Shown here piece after piece: positions 43,099 through 51,996 of a stretch of DNA of 64,000 nt. The number at the start of each line of letters is the position of its first letter. Positions within the stretch are counted from its first letter, which is position 1. Position numbers and translations under genes: made by a program. The DNA is taken from positions 1 through 64,000 of the forward strand of contig JBCCHB010000022.1 of assembly GCA_039028975.1 (NCBI GenBank). The letters run 5' to 3'. The stretch comes from JAHBNG01 sp039028975 (GTDB lineage: Bacteria > Chloroflexota > Anaerolineae > Caldilineales > Caldilineaceae). Below the pieces are notes generated by a model that was given only the letters and a program-made list of their open reading frames with translations, did not search any database and was not told the DNA's origin.

Positions 43099-43185
43099 GT
43101 AGGGTGGCAAAAATTCATAATAGCAATGCTGCTCGGGCATGAAGAAAAGAAGATTGGGTCGTTTCGTAAGGGATTAACCCTTTGT

Positions 43186-43270
43186 CGTATAACGATGGTT
43201 GTGTAAAAGGCGAAATAGAGGCTCTGTCCGCTCAGAACGCCTGAAATTTTATACAGAATTCGTTATACCA
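43186..43270 (-). repeat. Inverted-repeat element family D, copy 2
   Basis: An 85-bp element, the reverse complement of copy 1 with about a dozen differences. The two copies flank argA, carA and the transposase remnant in opposite orientation. Confidence 0.85.
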
Positions 43271-43271
43271 T

Positions 43272-44378
43272 CTAATCCTTTGTCTCGGACATCTTTAGAA
43301 CCGGTTTAATCGTCTTCCCAGCTTCCATATCTTCGACGGCCTTATTGATCTCTTCAAATGTGTAGTAGGTAACCAATCGATCAAACGGAAACCTCCCCGC
43401 TCGATAGAGGTCGATGAGACGAGGGATAAAGACGTCCGGTAAACTGTCACCCTGCACGACTCCTACCAGCGAACGACCAAAGAGCAGTTGGGTTCCTGAA
43501 ATGGTGATCTCCTGGCCTACCCCGCCCACGTGACCGCAGGTACCCCGCGGCCGCAACGATTCAAATGCCTGCCGGATGACTGATGGAACGTTGGTGGTAT
43601 CTAGCGTGTAGTGCGCGCCCTTCTCAGAACAGATGGATTTGATGCTGGCGACCATGCCGTCCGTTGTCAGCGGGTTAAGTGCGTGGGTAGCGCCAAGGTC
43701 TAAGGCTAAGTCCAGTCGCTCCTGATTTAGATCCACTGCTACAATCGTCGTCGCCCCTGCAATCACGCCCGCCATGATAGCACTCAATCCTACAGAGCCG
43801 GTGCCGAAGACGGCCAGTGAGGTCCCCGGCTGAACGTTAAGCACGTTGAGGATTGCCCCAGCCCCTGTCTGGATACCGCAGCCCAACGGCCCCAGCATTT
43901 CTATAGAAACACCCTCCGGCGCTTTGACCACGTTCCGTTCGGGCGTAATTACATGGGTTGCGAACGAGGACTGACCAAAAAAGTAGCCGTTGATCGACTC
44001 GCCCTCTTTGCTTATCGGTGACGATCCATCCTCAGGACGAGCGCAGCCAAAGCAGAGTGCATCCCCGTCATCGCAGAACGCAGGATGTCCACTTTGGCAA
44101 CTATCGCAAAAGCCACACGAAGTAAACGAAATCACCACCGGATCGCCGGGCTTGACCTTGGTCACATTGGCACCGACCGCAGTCACCATTCCTGCACCTT
44201 CGTGACCTAGCACAACTGGTAAAGGGATCGGGCGATAGCCTTGGGCCATCTTTACGTCGGTATGACAGATGCCTACACCGACGATCTGCACTTGAACTTC
44301 GTGGGAGCGGGGTAGTTCAAGTTGGATCTCCTCGATCTGGAATGGATGGTTGGAATGGCGTAAAATTGCTGCTCTCAT
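43272..44378 (-). CDS. Zinc-dependent alcohol dehydrogenase
   Basis: A 368-residue medium-chain dehydrogenase resembling aryl-alcohol or class III enzymes. Catalytic-zinc ligands are in GICHTDVKM and LGHEGAGMV. The four structural-zinc Cys residues are in CGFCDSCQSGHPAFC, and the nucleotide-binding loop is FGTGSVGLSAIMAG. The Met at 44378 (MRAAILRHS) is chosen on homology; it begins 14 bases after the stop of the arylsulfotransferase-like gene, so the two are co-transcribed. The stop abuts element D2. Confidence 0.9.
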   Translation of the reverse strand: MRAAILRHSNHPFQIEEIQLELPRSHEVQVQIVGVGICHTDVKMAQGYRPIPLPVVLGHEGAGMVTAVGANVTKVKPGDPVVISFTSCGFCDSCQSGHPAFCDDGDALCFGCARPEDGSSPISKEGESINGYFFGQSSFATHVITPERNVVKAPEGVSIEMLGPLGCGIQTGAGAILNVLNVQPGTSLAVFGTGSVGLSAIMAGVIAGATTIVAVDLNQERLDLALDLGATHALNPLTTDGMVASIKSICSEKGAHYTLDTTNVPSVIRQAFESLRPRGTCGHVGGVGQEITISGTQLLFGRSLVGVVQGDSLPDVFIPRLIDLYRAGRFPFDRLVTYYTFEEINKAVEDMEAGKTIKPVLKMSETKD

Positions 44379-44392
44379 ATAGTGTTTCAAGG

Positions 44393-46003
44393 TTAGATGA
44401 GTCGCTCTATCCGCTCGGCGCCAAAACAGGACCATCCTACATTTGGCTCATCTTCATCGTTACGTAAATGAACATCAAAGACCGTTTCTGGTGGCGACGT
44501 TCGCGTCACCTCACGGACTCGACTCCGTCCACGTACGTGAGAACAGCGGTTGTACTCATTGGGTGGAACGTCATGCACCTGTTCTGGCGTGACGGCCATG
44601 CCATACGAGACCAACACATTGCCCGTCCCCGATAGGAAATCAGCATCGCCCATTGCATAGGAGACCAGGTTGTCTGTCTCGCTTGCTTGGTCCGAGGCCC
44701 AGATTTGCTCCACCGTCATGGCCTCTTCATCGATGCGATACTCTGCTGCTCGACCGTACGTATCGCTCGGTTTTTTGGGCATGGTAAAGGGGCGGGCACC
44801 AAAGATACCATTGTCGAAGATGAGGAAAGTTCCATCGGCTGTTATGGAGGGCGTATGCATTCGGTATGGCCACTGAATCTCGCCAACCGGCTGGAGCAGC
44901 TTCTTCTCCAACTCGGGCGACCAGTCTGTATGTTCGCCCAGAATCCACAAGATTTCGCCACTGCCTCGGTCGATTTTAAGGATAGCCTCCTGATGACGCA
45001 GGCAGAGAATGATCGTATTTTCTTCTTCGTCAATCCACATGCTATTGCCGTGGCTCCAGTCCATGTGGCTAGGGAAGCCACGGACCCACCAGTATGAGTA
45101 GAGCGTGTCGTAACCGATGCGGTAGGGATCTAGATGGTCAAAGCAATTCCATCGCCAAAGGATTTTGCCCTCGCGAGTAAATTCGATGATGGTGTCGCCC
45201 ATCACCATTTGGGTCTTGCGAGGCGCATCTGGGTCCCATTCGCTGGTGTAATAGTTCTCCACTTCTTTGGCATTGGCGGTAAAGGCCATGAAGTTACCGT
45301 TGAAGAGTTCGTAGATGCAGTGATGAATCGTCTCGGCATCGACAGGGATAGCCGTATCGTGGGGGCCTTGGGGGCGACGGCTTGCGTACCACTCTTGCAC
45401 CACATTCCCCAAAACATCTACTTCGGTCACGTCGAATTCGGTAGTGAGGAAGAGGAAGTTGCCGTTGCGTAGCTGGATCATGTCTGCAATACGAGCGTGG
45501 GTTTGAAAGTACCAGACGACCTCACCTGAGGCATCCAGCGCAATGATTAGGCCGTAGCGAGTCATAAACTGGCGTTGTTCCGGCGTCAATTTGGCTGGTT
45601 CTCCCGGAATGCGGCGGCGGGCAAAGACCAATGTAAGTCCAGGCTCCATCCGTTCGGGCTGGCTGGCTTTGATGTGCAGCGGCGGAAAAAGGCTTGGAGC
45701 GGCGGGTAGCGACGGCGTTGTGATTGTCAACGGTTCGGGATAGCCGACTGACTCCCCGTTTTCTGAGGTTAGCGTGACACGAATCTCGTGAGAGCGGTCT
45801 GGCCGCAGACCGACTACGGGCAGTCCGTCCGCAGGATTGTGGGTTGAAGCGTAGCGCGCATCCCAGCGATTGGCACCATCGGAAATTGAGAGGATCGTTT
45901 CGCAAGGCCGGGACGGCGTAAAGGTTACAACTGCTGCCAGCGGTACGGTTGGGTTGGGGTTGGGAGTGATTGTTGGGTTTGAAGTGAAGTCAAGGTCAAT
46001 CAT
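44393..46003 (-). CDS. Arylsulfotransferase (ASST)-family protein
   Basis: A 536-residue protein with an N-terminal fibronectin-like stretch (about 20-110) and a C-terminal beta-propeller of the arylsulfate sulfotransferase type. GEVVWYFQTHARIADM, IHHCIYELFNGNF, MDWSHGNSMW and the HTPSIT strand carry conserved Trp and His positions. Such enzymes move sulfuryl groups between phenols without PAPS, usually in the periplasm; no signal peptide is visible here. A start at 46027 is also possible. It is coupled to an alcohol dehydrogenase and lies near an alkylsulfatase-like gene, which suggests sulfate-ester metabolism. Confidence 0.82.
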   Translation of the reverse strand: MIDLDFTSNPTITPNPNPTVPLAAVVTFTPSRPCETILSISDGANRWDARYASTHNPADGLPVVGLRPDRSHEIRVTLTSENGESVGYPEPLTITTPSLPAAPSLFPPLHIKASQPERMEPGLTLVFARRRIPGEPAKLTPEQRQFMTRYGLIIALDASGEVVWYFQTHARIADMIQLRNGNFLFLTTEFDVTEVDVLGNVVQEWYASRRPQGPHDTAIPVDAETIHHCIYELFNGNFMAFTANAKEVENYYTSEWDPDAPRKTQMVMGDTIIEFTREGKILWRWNCFDHLDPYRIGYDTLYSYWWVRGFPSHMDWSHGNSMWIDEEENTIILCLRHQEAILKIDRGSGEILWILGEHTDWSPELEKKLLQPVGEIQWPYRMHTPSITADGTFLIFDNGIFGARPFTMPKKPSDTYGRAAEYRIDEEAMTVEQIWASDQASETDNLVSYAMGDADFLSGTGNVLVSYGMAVTPEQVHDVPPNEYNRCSHVRGRSRVREVTRTSPPETVFDVHLRNDEDEPNVGWSCFGAERIERLI

Positions 46004-46478
46004 GTGAAGGATACGTTCAGTTATCATTGCAAAAGGTACATAGACACAATCGACTGCCGAGTGGAGCATCCCGGATGCGGAACGGCTTTCCGGGGCTCCG
46101 CGACGCATCGGGGAGTGCTTGCTCCTCGGATCGGCTTTGTATGTTCCTTTTGCCGCTATTGTTTACTGATGACTGTTTACTGCTAACTTCATGACATTAA
46201 GTACCTACTCTGTCAACTTAATCACAATTTGCTTTAGAGCCTGAAGTATGCGAAATATGTCATATATTTCATCGTCCAAATAGCTTATCAAGCAGCGAGG
46301 TTGTACATCGGCGAAAGGGGTGTTTTTTCATAGCACTTTGCCTCAGAGATTTGGTCAAAAGGATCGTGCCTTCAAGTATATCACACTAGCTGGTAAACAC
46401 CAGGGGGTATGCCCCCGATGCAGCATTCCGCCATTGATTGGTGGATCTATTGCTTGTTGAGAGGAGGTCGGGCCGTTC
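46004..46478. other. Intergenic region between the ASST and SDR genes
   Basis: About 475 bases without a supportable gene. It would hold the promoter of the ASST-ADH pair on the minus strand; I see no convincing -35/-10 pair. Confidence 0.4.
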
Positions 46479-47267
46479 CTAAAACTGATGTATCCTTTTC
46501 TGTACAATGGCCGACAGCCCACCATCCACGGGAATGTTGGCTGCGTGGATCCAGCGGCTGCCTTCATCGCACAAGAACAGGACAACGTCTGCAACCTCAT
46601 CCGGTGTAGCGTTGCGGCTCATCTCAAACATGGGCGCATCTGGCGGCGTCATGTCCGAGAGAAAGTCGGGCAGCAGCGGCGTCTCAATGGGGCCCGGACT
46701 GACCGCGTTCATACGGATCTGGCGTTCTTCCCACTTCTTCCAGCGTTGGGTCGTCCAAGCAATGATGGCCTCTTTGCTGAACGGATAGGAGTTGGCTTTG
46801 TCGATTTCGTATTCTTCACAAAATGCTCCGATGTCATCATCCAGCGACAGTTCGGCCAAGGCTTTGTACTTGTCGATGTTGCGAGGCCAGCCGAGTGCCG
46901 TGCCTGAGGCTATATGCACAATCGATCCACCGTCGGCGATTAGCGGCTCAACCGCCTCGGTGAGATATCGGGTCCCCAAGAAGTTGATCTGGAGCACCAG
47001 CGGTGGTGGTAGGGTCGGGGCCACGCCCGCAATATTGCAGAGTCCGTGAACTTGCTCACCAACGTACGCTTTAAGCTGAGCGACTGCGCCATCAATAGAT
47101 GCAGCATCCGCCAAGTCGAGAGGGATATAGTGATCCACATGCTCGGTCGTCTCGTTCTTGTCTAGCCCGATGACGCGTGCGCCCTGCGCCTGCATCAGTC
47201 TTGCTGTCTCTGCGCCCAACCCACGGGATGTTCCCGTAACGATAAATGTTTTTCCGTTTAGTGCCAT
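46479..47267 (-). CDS. Short-chain dehydrogenase/reductase
   Basis: A 262-residue classical SDR. The cofactor loop is TGTSRGLGAETA, the NAG-equivalent is LCNIAGVAP, the Y-x-x-x-K is YPFSK and the Pro-Gly motif is NAVSPGPIETP. The layout resembles 3-alpha-hydroxysteroid or coniferyl-alcohol dehydrogenases. It starts eight bases after the GST gene, so the pair is an operon. Cooperation with a glutathione-transferase-type protein resembles aryl-ether catabolism, but that is inference. Confidence 0.9.
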   Translation of the reverse strand: MALNGKTFIVTGTSRGLGAETARLMQAQGARVIGLDKNETTEHVDHYIPLDLADAASIDGAVAQLKAYVGEQVHGLCNIAGVAPTLPPPLVLQINFLGTRYLTEAVEPLIADGGSIVHIASGTALGWPRNIDKYKALAELSLDDDIGAFCEEYEIDKANSYPFSKEAIIAWTTQRWKKWEERQIRMNAVSPGPIETPLLPDFLSDMTPPDAPMFEMSRNATPDEVADVVLFLCDEGSRWIHAANIPVDGGLSAIVQKRIHQF

Positions 47268-47275
47268 TTTTGTCC

Positions 47276-48142
47276 TTACCGAATCGCGCTCATATACATA
47301 TTCTCATCCACCCCTATCTTCGAGCTATCCCCTTCTGCGTAACCTAACATTTTCAATACGTCAGGATAGGTCTGGGTACCAAATGTCATGAGATCATTGG
47401 TCAGATCTTCGGGACACCAATCGAGGAACATGGGCTTGAAAGTAGGGCGGGCTTTGATGCGGTTAAACCAGTCCGTCACCCGCGGTCGGCGTCCACCCTC
47501 CCACAGCCCGTACATACCCAACATATCCAGCCGGTTGACGTAGGGCGTGAGGCCAATGTCGGCCAGCGAGAAGGTGTCACCAGCAAGCCAATCATGATTG
47601 CTCAACGCCGCTTCCATCTCACTCAGATACTGGTCATACATCTTGAACTTTACGCCCACGCCAGGTGTCTCAACACCCTGCATAACCAGTTCCCGTTTGC
47701 GCCGATTCCAATTCGACGTCACCGACTTGCCTGGCGTGGCACTGAGAAATTCCTCCATGCCCTCCTCGCCAAGCCGCATGATTACATAGCGATGGCAGGA
47801 TACAAAAGTAACCTCGCCACAGGCTGGATGGATCTCCTCATCAACAGCCTTGGTCCACAAACGCATCCGCGCGCGCGCTAATGCAGTATCCGGCACCAGC
47901 GAAGGCCCGTCGAAGACCTCGTCGATATACTCACAGATCACGGTCGATTCAACTAAGACATGACCGTCGTGGACCACAGTCGGCACCACAGCCTTGGGGT
48001 TAAGGCCCATAAACTCATCAGTAAATTGATCACCGGCCAGAATGTCCAGATAGTGGCTCTTCCACTCAACACCTTTTTCCGCCAGCGCAAAGCGAACCTT
48101 GGCCGCGCAGACCGATGATCCGTGGTGATATAGTTCGAGCAT
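47276..48142 (-). CDS. Glutathione S-transferase-family protein
   Basis: A 288-residue GST. The thioredoxin-like N-terminal domain starts MLELYHHGSSVCAAKVRF, with the cis-Pro region in KAVVPTVVHDG and the glutathione-contact VESTVICEYI. The helical C-terminal domain has LAGDTFSLADIGLTPYV. It is longer than the 210-residue average by an extra helical insert near 110-160. AAGGAAA precedes the ATG. It leads the GST-SDR pair and lies downstream of an alkylsulfatase-like hydrolase. Confidence 0.88.
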   Translation of the reverse strand: MLELYHHGSSVCAAKVRFALAEKGVEWKSHYLDILAGDQFTDEFMGLNPKAVVPTVVHDGHVLVESTVICEYIDEVFDGPSLVPDTALARARMRLWTKAVDEEIHPACGEVTFVSCHRYVIMRLGEEGMEEFLSATPGKSVTSNWNRRKRELVMQGVETPGVGVKFKMYDQYLSEMEAALSNHDWLAGDTFSLADIGLTPYVNRLDMLGMYGLWEGGRRPRVTDWFNRIKARPTFKPMFLDWCPEDLTNDLMTFGTQTYPDVLKMLGYAEGDSSKIGVDENMYMSAIR

Positions 48143-48226
48143 GGCAAGTATTTCCTTTTCGACTTGTATTTGGCGCGTGCGTCTGGGTTCTGAATGCAGT
48201 TGAATTCTTCTTTTTTGCTACATCAC

Positions 48227-49525
48227 TTAGGCTTCGTGCACAGTCTCCATGTTTACTTCACTTTCTAGCTCGTGGGCATAGGTCAAATAGTAGTGACGAG
48301 CTGTGGCGTTGACCTGTTCCTCTGCTAGGGACTTAAGCGCCTGCGATTTAAGCAACTTCGCATCTGCAGCTTGTACATTCAGTGCGATCAATGCGTCTGC
48401 AAGCTGTAACGCCCATTGACTATCTCCTTCATTTACTGCATTCTTCAAGTTGGCCAAGAGAGCGTCCGTTCCTCCGGCCAATGTAGCCATGCGTTGGGCC
48501 TCTTCTTGGGGGGGTAATGGAAACATGTTGGTGGGGTTGCCGTCAAACCACCCCAGATACCCTGCAAAGATAGCACGGACCGACCACGCTACATGACCAT
48601 AAAACTCTTGTAGATAGGGCAGCTCGGCCAGATGCATTGGTAGCTTGACTGTCTGAACCAGTTCGTCTGGCGTCATCCCCTTGTCTATCCCAGCCAGGGT
48701 CTCCTCCAGCACGAACTGAATCGCATCACGATAGTTGGTTAGCACCTCACGGATCGTCTCCGCGCCTTGCAATGGCCGACTGTGGCCGGGAATCAACACA
48801 TCTGCTTCCAGCGCCAGCATCGTGTTCAGGCTATCCACCCACATCCCTACGTCTCGGTACGAGCTACCACGAATGGGCGAGATGTTAGGGAAGGATTTAT
48901 AGTAGTTATCAGCCCCGATCAGAATACGCTGGTCCGGCAGCCAGAGCACCATTGTGTCGGTCGTTTCGCCTGGTGCGGCCACGCACTCAATGGTTTCGCC
49001 ATCAATCGAGAGGGTTTCCCGGGCCTCGGTGACAAGATGGGTGGCAGGCAGCACTCCAGCGCCCAACCCCTTAAGTGGACGTTCTCCCGGTCCCAGCCCT
49101 AGATTAATCCGCACCCAGGATGGCTCGCCAATAGCAAACTGACGCTTGGCCCGTAGTCGGCTGATGTTGGCGATCTCGGGTGCGCCCAACATGTCGGTTT
49201 CGGCGGGGCGGGCGTAGATAATAGGCTCTCTACCATCGGCAAACCCTGCCGCAAAGACGGTCGCTCCGCTGACATGATCCCGATGGCTATGGGTGTAGAT
49301 GATGGCACCGACAGGCTTTTGGCTGATCTGGCGGAAATCGGCCAGTAGCAGTTCCGCGGCGCTGGTGCTTTCCAGGGTATCCACGATGATCAGGCTCGTT
49401 TTACCTTCAATCATTGTGGCATTGGATGCGCCATAGCCAACGCCCATGTGGACGTTATCCGATATGCTGATGAGTTGCTTACGGAATTCATCAGAGTGGG
49501 CTTGAAGTTTCTCTTTAGGGTTCAT
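48227..49525 (-). CDS. MBL-fold alkylsulfatase-like hydrolase (SdsA/BDS1 type)
   Basis: A 432-residue metallo-beta-lactamase-fold hydrolase. The zinc motif THSHRDH lies in IIYTHSHRDHVSGA, and a further His is in LIPGHSRPL. The alkylsulfatase dimerisation domain follows, with YGHVAWSVRAIFAGYLGWFD and the FPLPPQEEA motif. The third, SCP2-like, domain of full alkylsulfatases is absent or reduced. It would cleave alkyl or aryl sulfates. No signal peptide is seen. It heads the group with GST, SDR, ASST and ADH on the same strand. Confidence 0.88.
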   Translation of the reverse strand: MNPKEKLQAHSDEFRKQLISISDNVHMGVGYGASNATMIEGKTSLIIVDTLESTSAAELLLADFRQISQKPVGAIIYTHSHRDHVSGATVFAAGFADGREPIIYARPAETDMLGAPEIANISRLRAKRQFAIGEPSWVRINLGLGPGERPLKGLGAGVLPATHLVTEARETLSIDGETIECVAAPGETTDTMVLWLPDQRILIGADNYYKSFPNISPIRGSSYRDVGMWVDSLNTMLALEADVLIPGHSRPLQGAETIREVLTNYRDAIQFVLEETLAGIDKGMTPDELVQTVKLPMHLAELPYLQEFYGHVAWSVRAIFAGYLGWFDGNPTNMFPLPPQEEAQRMATLAGGTDALLANLKNAVNEGDSQWALQLADALIALNVQAADAKLLKSQALKSLAEEQVNATARHYYLTYAHELESEVNMETVHEA

Positions 49526-50341
49526 AGATTTTTTCGCATCTGAGATTGTTCTGATATATGGAGTTGGCGTCGGTAGCTTTGCTCACTAGTGAACGACTCA
49601 ACACACAATCGGTGATTCGCAGTTCACATTAATGAGCACTTGCTGTTTTTCGATGATTTATGAAAAGCAGGTTGAAAGCCAAACATATTCAAGGGAGGTT
49701 CAGACTCTACCAGATCAGGTACCAGCGAGTGGTGTGATCAACAAACGTTGCCCGTTTCCCATTTTTTGTGGTTCACCGTAAGAAGGGGAAGCTTCTGGCT
49801 GGCAGCCACAGAATGGCCGCAGTTAGATTCACAAAATAGTAACAGCTATCGTCCGTTCCCGCAAGCGGAATCTTGGGGGGATTGACCAATTGCACCTCAC
49901 TTAGTCACCTCAAGATAGTCCGAGTTCGGATCAAACTTAGGCACGGTGATAAGATCTAGTCCGTTGAGGCAACTTCCGCAAGGTAATGCGGGAGCGAGTC
50001 GATTGATCTAAGCCGGTGAAAACGCCAATGTCAGACTATACATCCAAATTCCCTTCAGAACCTCTCTCTTCCTGCACCCTTTTCTGTTTTCCCTTTCCTC
50101 CAGGATCTCCTCTTCTTTTTCCTCTGACAAATCCTGCCCGCAGGCTGGGATGCCCCCAAAGAGAAGGGGAAGCATCCCAAATAGAGGCTTGATTTTCCAA
50201 CTGATTTGCGCTACAATAGAGATGTCTAGGTAAATCTCTTGTCCTTGCGAAGATGGAGGTGTTCTCTCTTTTCGAGGCCCTGAGAGTATACTAGCTCACA
50301 GTCTGGACAAAACCAACTTGTCAGACAACAGATCATTCTAT
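49526..50341. other. Intergenic region upstream of tRNA-Arg
   Basis: About 800 bases with no supportable gene. A hairpin at 50147-50178 pairs GGGATGC with GCATCCC around an inner CCCC/GGGG. A promoter for the tRNA lies at 50189-50217. The rest is featureless to me. Confidence 0.5.
50189..50217 (+). promoter_or_regulatory. Putative promoter of the tRNA-Arg gene
   Basis: TTGATT (50189-50194), a 17-base spacer and TACAAT (50212-50217), about 125 bases before the tRNA. Confidence 0.45.
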
Positions 50342-50744
50342 GCCCCCTTAGCTCAGCTGGATAGAGCAACGGACTTCAACTATAGGAGCCTTTACAGAGA
50401 AATAAGTTTGTTGGCCCCTTTTTGTTATTCTTGTCATAAGATTTAGCACAGACGGGTGTTGCAAACGGGAATCTGTAAAGTGGAGGATGCTGTATCGGTG
50501 AAACCTGTCAAATGGCAATACCGAGGAAACCTGCCTGAATTCATGGTTAAATGATGGCGGGGATCCGTAGAGGCCATACGCATCCCACCTGAGATGGTGA
50601 AGATATGGTCCAGACCACAAACAACATTGTGTGAAGTTGCCTTTACTTTTCAAGTTCAGGTAGGTTACATAATAGTTGGCAGCGAAAGCTGTAGCTGGTA
50701 AGCTAATCCGTAGGTCGAAGGTTCGAATCCTTCAGGGGGTGCCA
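50342..50744 (+). tRNA. tRNA-Arg(UCU) interrupted by a group I intron
   Basis: The 5' exon is 50342-50376 and the 3' exon 50703-50744; joined they give a 77-nt tRNA with an encoded CCA. The acceptor stem GCCCCCT pairs with AGGGGGT (G1-U72 wobble), the D arm is GCTC/GAGC, the anticodon stem ACGGA/TCCGT is perfect, and the T arm GAAGG/CCTTC encloses TTCGAAT. The spliced anticodon loop CTTCTAA gives anticodon UCU. The interruption falls between U34 and C35, the position of the intron in cyanobacterial tRNA-Leu(UAA). Without splicing the gene could not make a functional tRNA. Confidence 0.92.
50377..50702 (+). ncRNA. Group I self-splicing intron (IC3-like), 326 nt
   Basis: The 5' exon ends in U and the intron ends in G, as required. 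P1 pairs CUU|C with GGAG at 50385-50388, giving the conserved U-G at the splice site. P10 can form between UAG (50383-50385) and exon CUA. The catalytic core is visible: an R-like stretch GTAGAGGCCATACG (50567-50580) and an S element AAGATATGGTCC (50600-50611), whose GGCCATA and TATGGTC form P7. It contains no homing endonuclease gene. The small size and core sequence match IC3 introns of bacterial tRNAs. Confidence 0.88.
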
Positions 50745-50749
50745 CAAGG

Positions 50750-50785
50750 AAGACCTTGGTTCATGCAGAGCCAAGGTCTTTCTTT
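50750..50785 (+). terminator. Terminator of the tRNA-Arg gene
   Basis: AAGACCTTGG and CCAAGGTCTT are exact reverse complements around an 11-base loop, followed by TCTTT. Confidence 0.8.
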
Positions 50786-50788
50786 ATC

Positions 50789-50874
50789 TATACTCAGCTC
50801 CGTTTGAAAATCGGAGTTTGGTCTCTCCTGTAGAGGCTGCGGAAAACTCCGGTTTTCAAAGCGACCGCAGTATA
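50789..50874. repeat. Palindromic repeat family B, copy 6
   Basis: From TATACTCAGCTCCGTTTG to CAAAGCGACCGCAGTATA, in inverted orientation relative to the copies at 18028 and 35229. Nested arms are AAAATCGGAGTTT and AAACTCCGGTTTT. Confidence 0.9.
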
Positions 50875-50890
50875 GCATCACTCTCAATCT

Positions 50891-51004
50891 TTATAGATGT
50901 CCAGAAAGGTTTGTTCCCGAGAAGATGGGAATATCCCCACATCTCTAAGGTCGCCCCAGTGTCGATTGGCCCAAAGTCGGAACAAGACTTTTCTGGCAAA
51001 GTAT
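50891..51004. repeat. Palindromic repeat family A, copy 6
   Basis: A 114-bp copy from TTATAGATGTCCAGAAAGG to ACAAGACTTTTCTGGCAAAG. It ends directly at the ribosome-binding site (CGGAGAAA) of the next gene. Confidence 0.85.
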
Positions 51005-51015
51005 CGGAGAAACCA

Positions 51016-51894
51016 ATGCAACCAACAATCTTAACCTGTGCCGTCTTGGGTGCCTTTACCACACGGGAAAACCATCCAGATCTCCCCATCACCCCTGAAG
51101 AGATTGCCACAGCCTGTATCGAAGCGGCCCAAGCCGGGGCAGCAGCCGTTCACATCCACGTGCGGGATCCTGAAACGGGCTTGAATAGTATGGATCTGGG
51201 TCTATATCGGGAAGTGGTGGAGCGAATTCGCGCCTCCGATACAGATGTTCTCATCAACTTGACGACGGGTCCAGGGGGACGTTACCTGCCCAGTAAGGAG
51301 AATCCAAATATTGGAGATCCAAGTAGCAGCATGAAGAGTGCCATCAAGCGCACGGAACATGTCGCCGCGCTTAAGCCAGACATCTGTAGCCTGGATCTCA
51401 ACACCATGTGGTTTGGCACGGCATCGGTCATTAATTCCCCAGGGATGATCCGTGATATGGCAGCCATCATTCACGAAGCGGGAACCAAACCAGAGCTGGA
51501 GGTCTTTGACAGCGGTGACATTCGCATTGCCCATGATTTGCTAGAGGATGGTACATTGGAAGCACCTCCTTTCTTCCAGATTGTTTTGGGGGTAAAGTAC
51601 GGTTTTGCTGGCAATCCAGAGACGCTCTTTTATGCACGATCCCAACTGCCCAAAGGAAGCAATTGGGCAGCCTTTGGCATTAGTCGCATGGTTTTTCCCA
51701 TGGTTGCCCAGTCGTGGCTGGCTGGTGGACACTGCCGGGTAGGATTGGAAGATGGTATTTACCTAAGCCGAGGCGTGTTGGCCCCCAACAACGCTGCCAT
51801 GGTGAGCAAAGCGGTGCGGATCATCGAAGATCTGGGGGGGACGATTGCCACAGTGGAGCAGGCGCGAGAGATAATTGGGACAAGGCCAAGGTGA
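51016..51894 (+). CDS. BKACE-family beta-keto acid cleavage enzyme
   Basis: A 292-residue zinc enzyme of the 3-keto-5-aminohexanoate cleavage (Kce/BKACE, formerly DUF849) family, which condenses a beta-keto acid with acetyl-CoA. The zinc-binding H-x-H is in AAAVHIHVRDPETG; INLTTGPGG, ELEVFDSGD and HCRVGLEDGIYLSRG are further family blocks. The ATG at 51016 is chosen because GGAGA precedes it; the frame upstream runs through repeats A and B. The substrate acid is unknown. No other lysine-fermentation genes are near, so another keto acid is likely. Confidence 0.92.
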   Translation: MQPTILTCAVLGAFTTRENHPDLPITPEEIATACIEAAQAGAAAVHIHVRDPETGLNSMDLGLYREVVERIRASDTDVLINLTTGPGGRYLPSKENPNIGDPSSSMKSAIKRTEHVAALKPDICSLDLNTMWFGTASVINSPGMIRDMAAIIHEAGTKPELEVFDSGDIRIAHDLLEDGTLEAPPFFQIVLGVKYGFAGNPETLFYARSQLPKGSNWAAFGISRMVFPMVAQSWLAGGHCRVGLEDGIYLSRGVLAPNNAAMVSKAVRIIEDLGGTIATVEQAREIIGTRPR

Positions 51895-51996
51895 TTTTTT
51901 ATCCACGCTGATGCTAAAGAGTGGCCTCGTGTAAGCATTTGCCGGTTGCATTTGCCTATTTTGATTGATTTTCATACCTAAGGAGCAAAACGTTCT

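Noticed and set aside
42868..43140. 90-residue minus-strand protein opposite the transposase remnant
   Set aside because: It is the antisense of the better-supported transposase frame.
50348..50653. Possible homing endonuclease on the minus strand of the tRNA intron
   Set aside because: The 101-residue frame has no LAGLIDADG, HNH or GIY-YIG motif and overlaps the catalytic core in antisense.
50818..51015. N-terminal extension of the BKACE enzyme
   Set aside because: It translates parts of repeats B and A.
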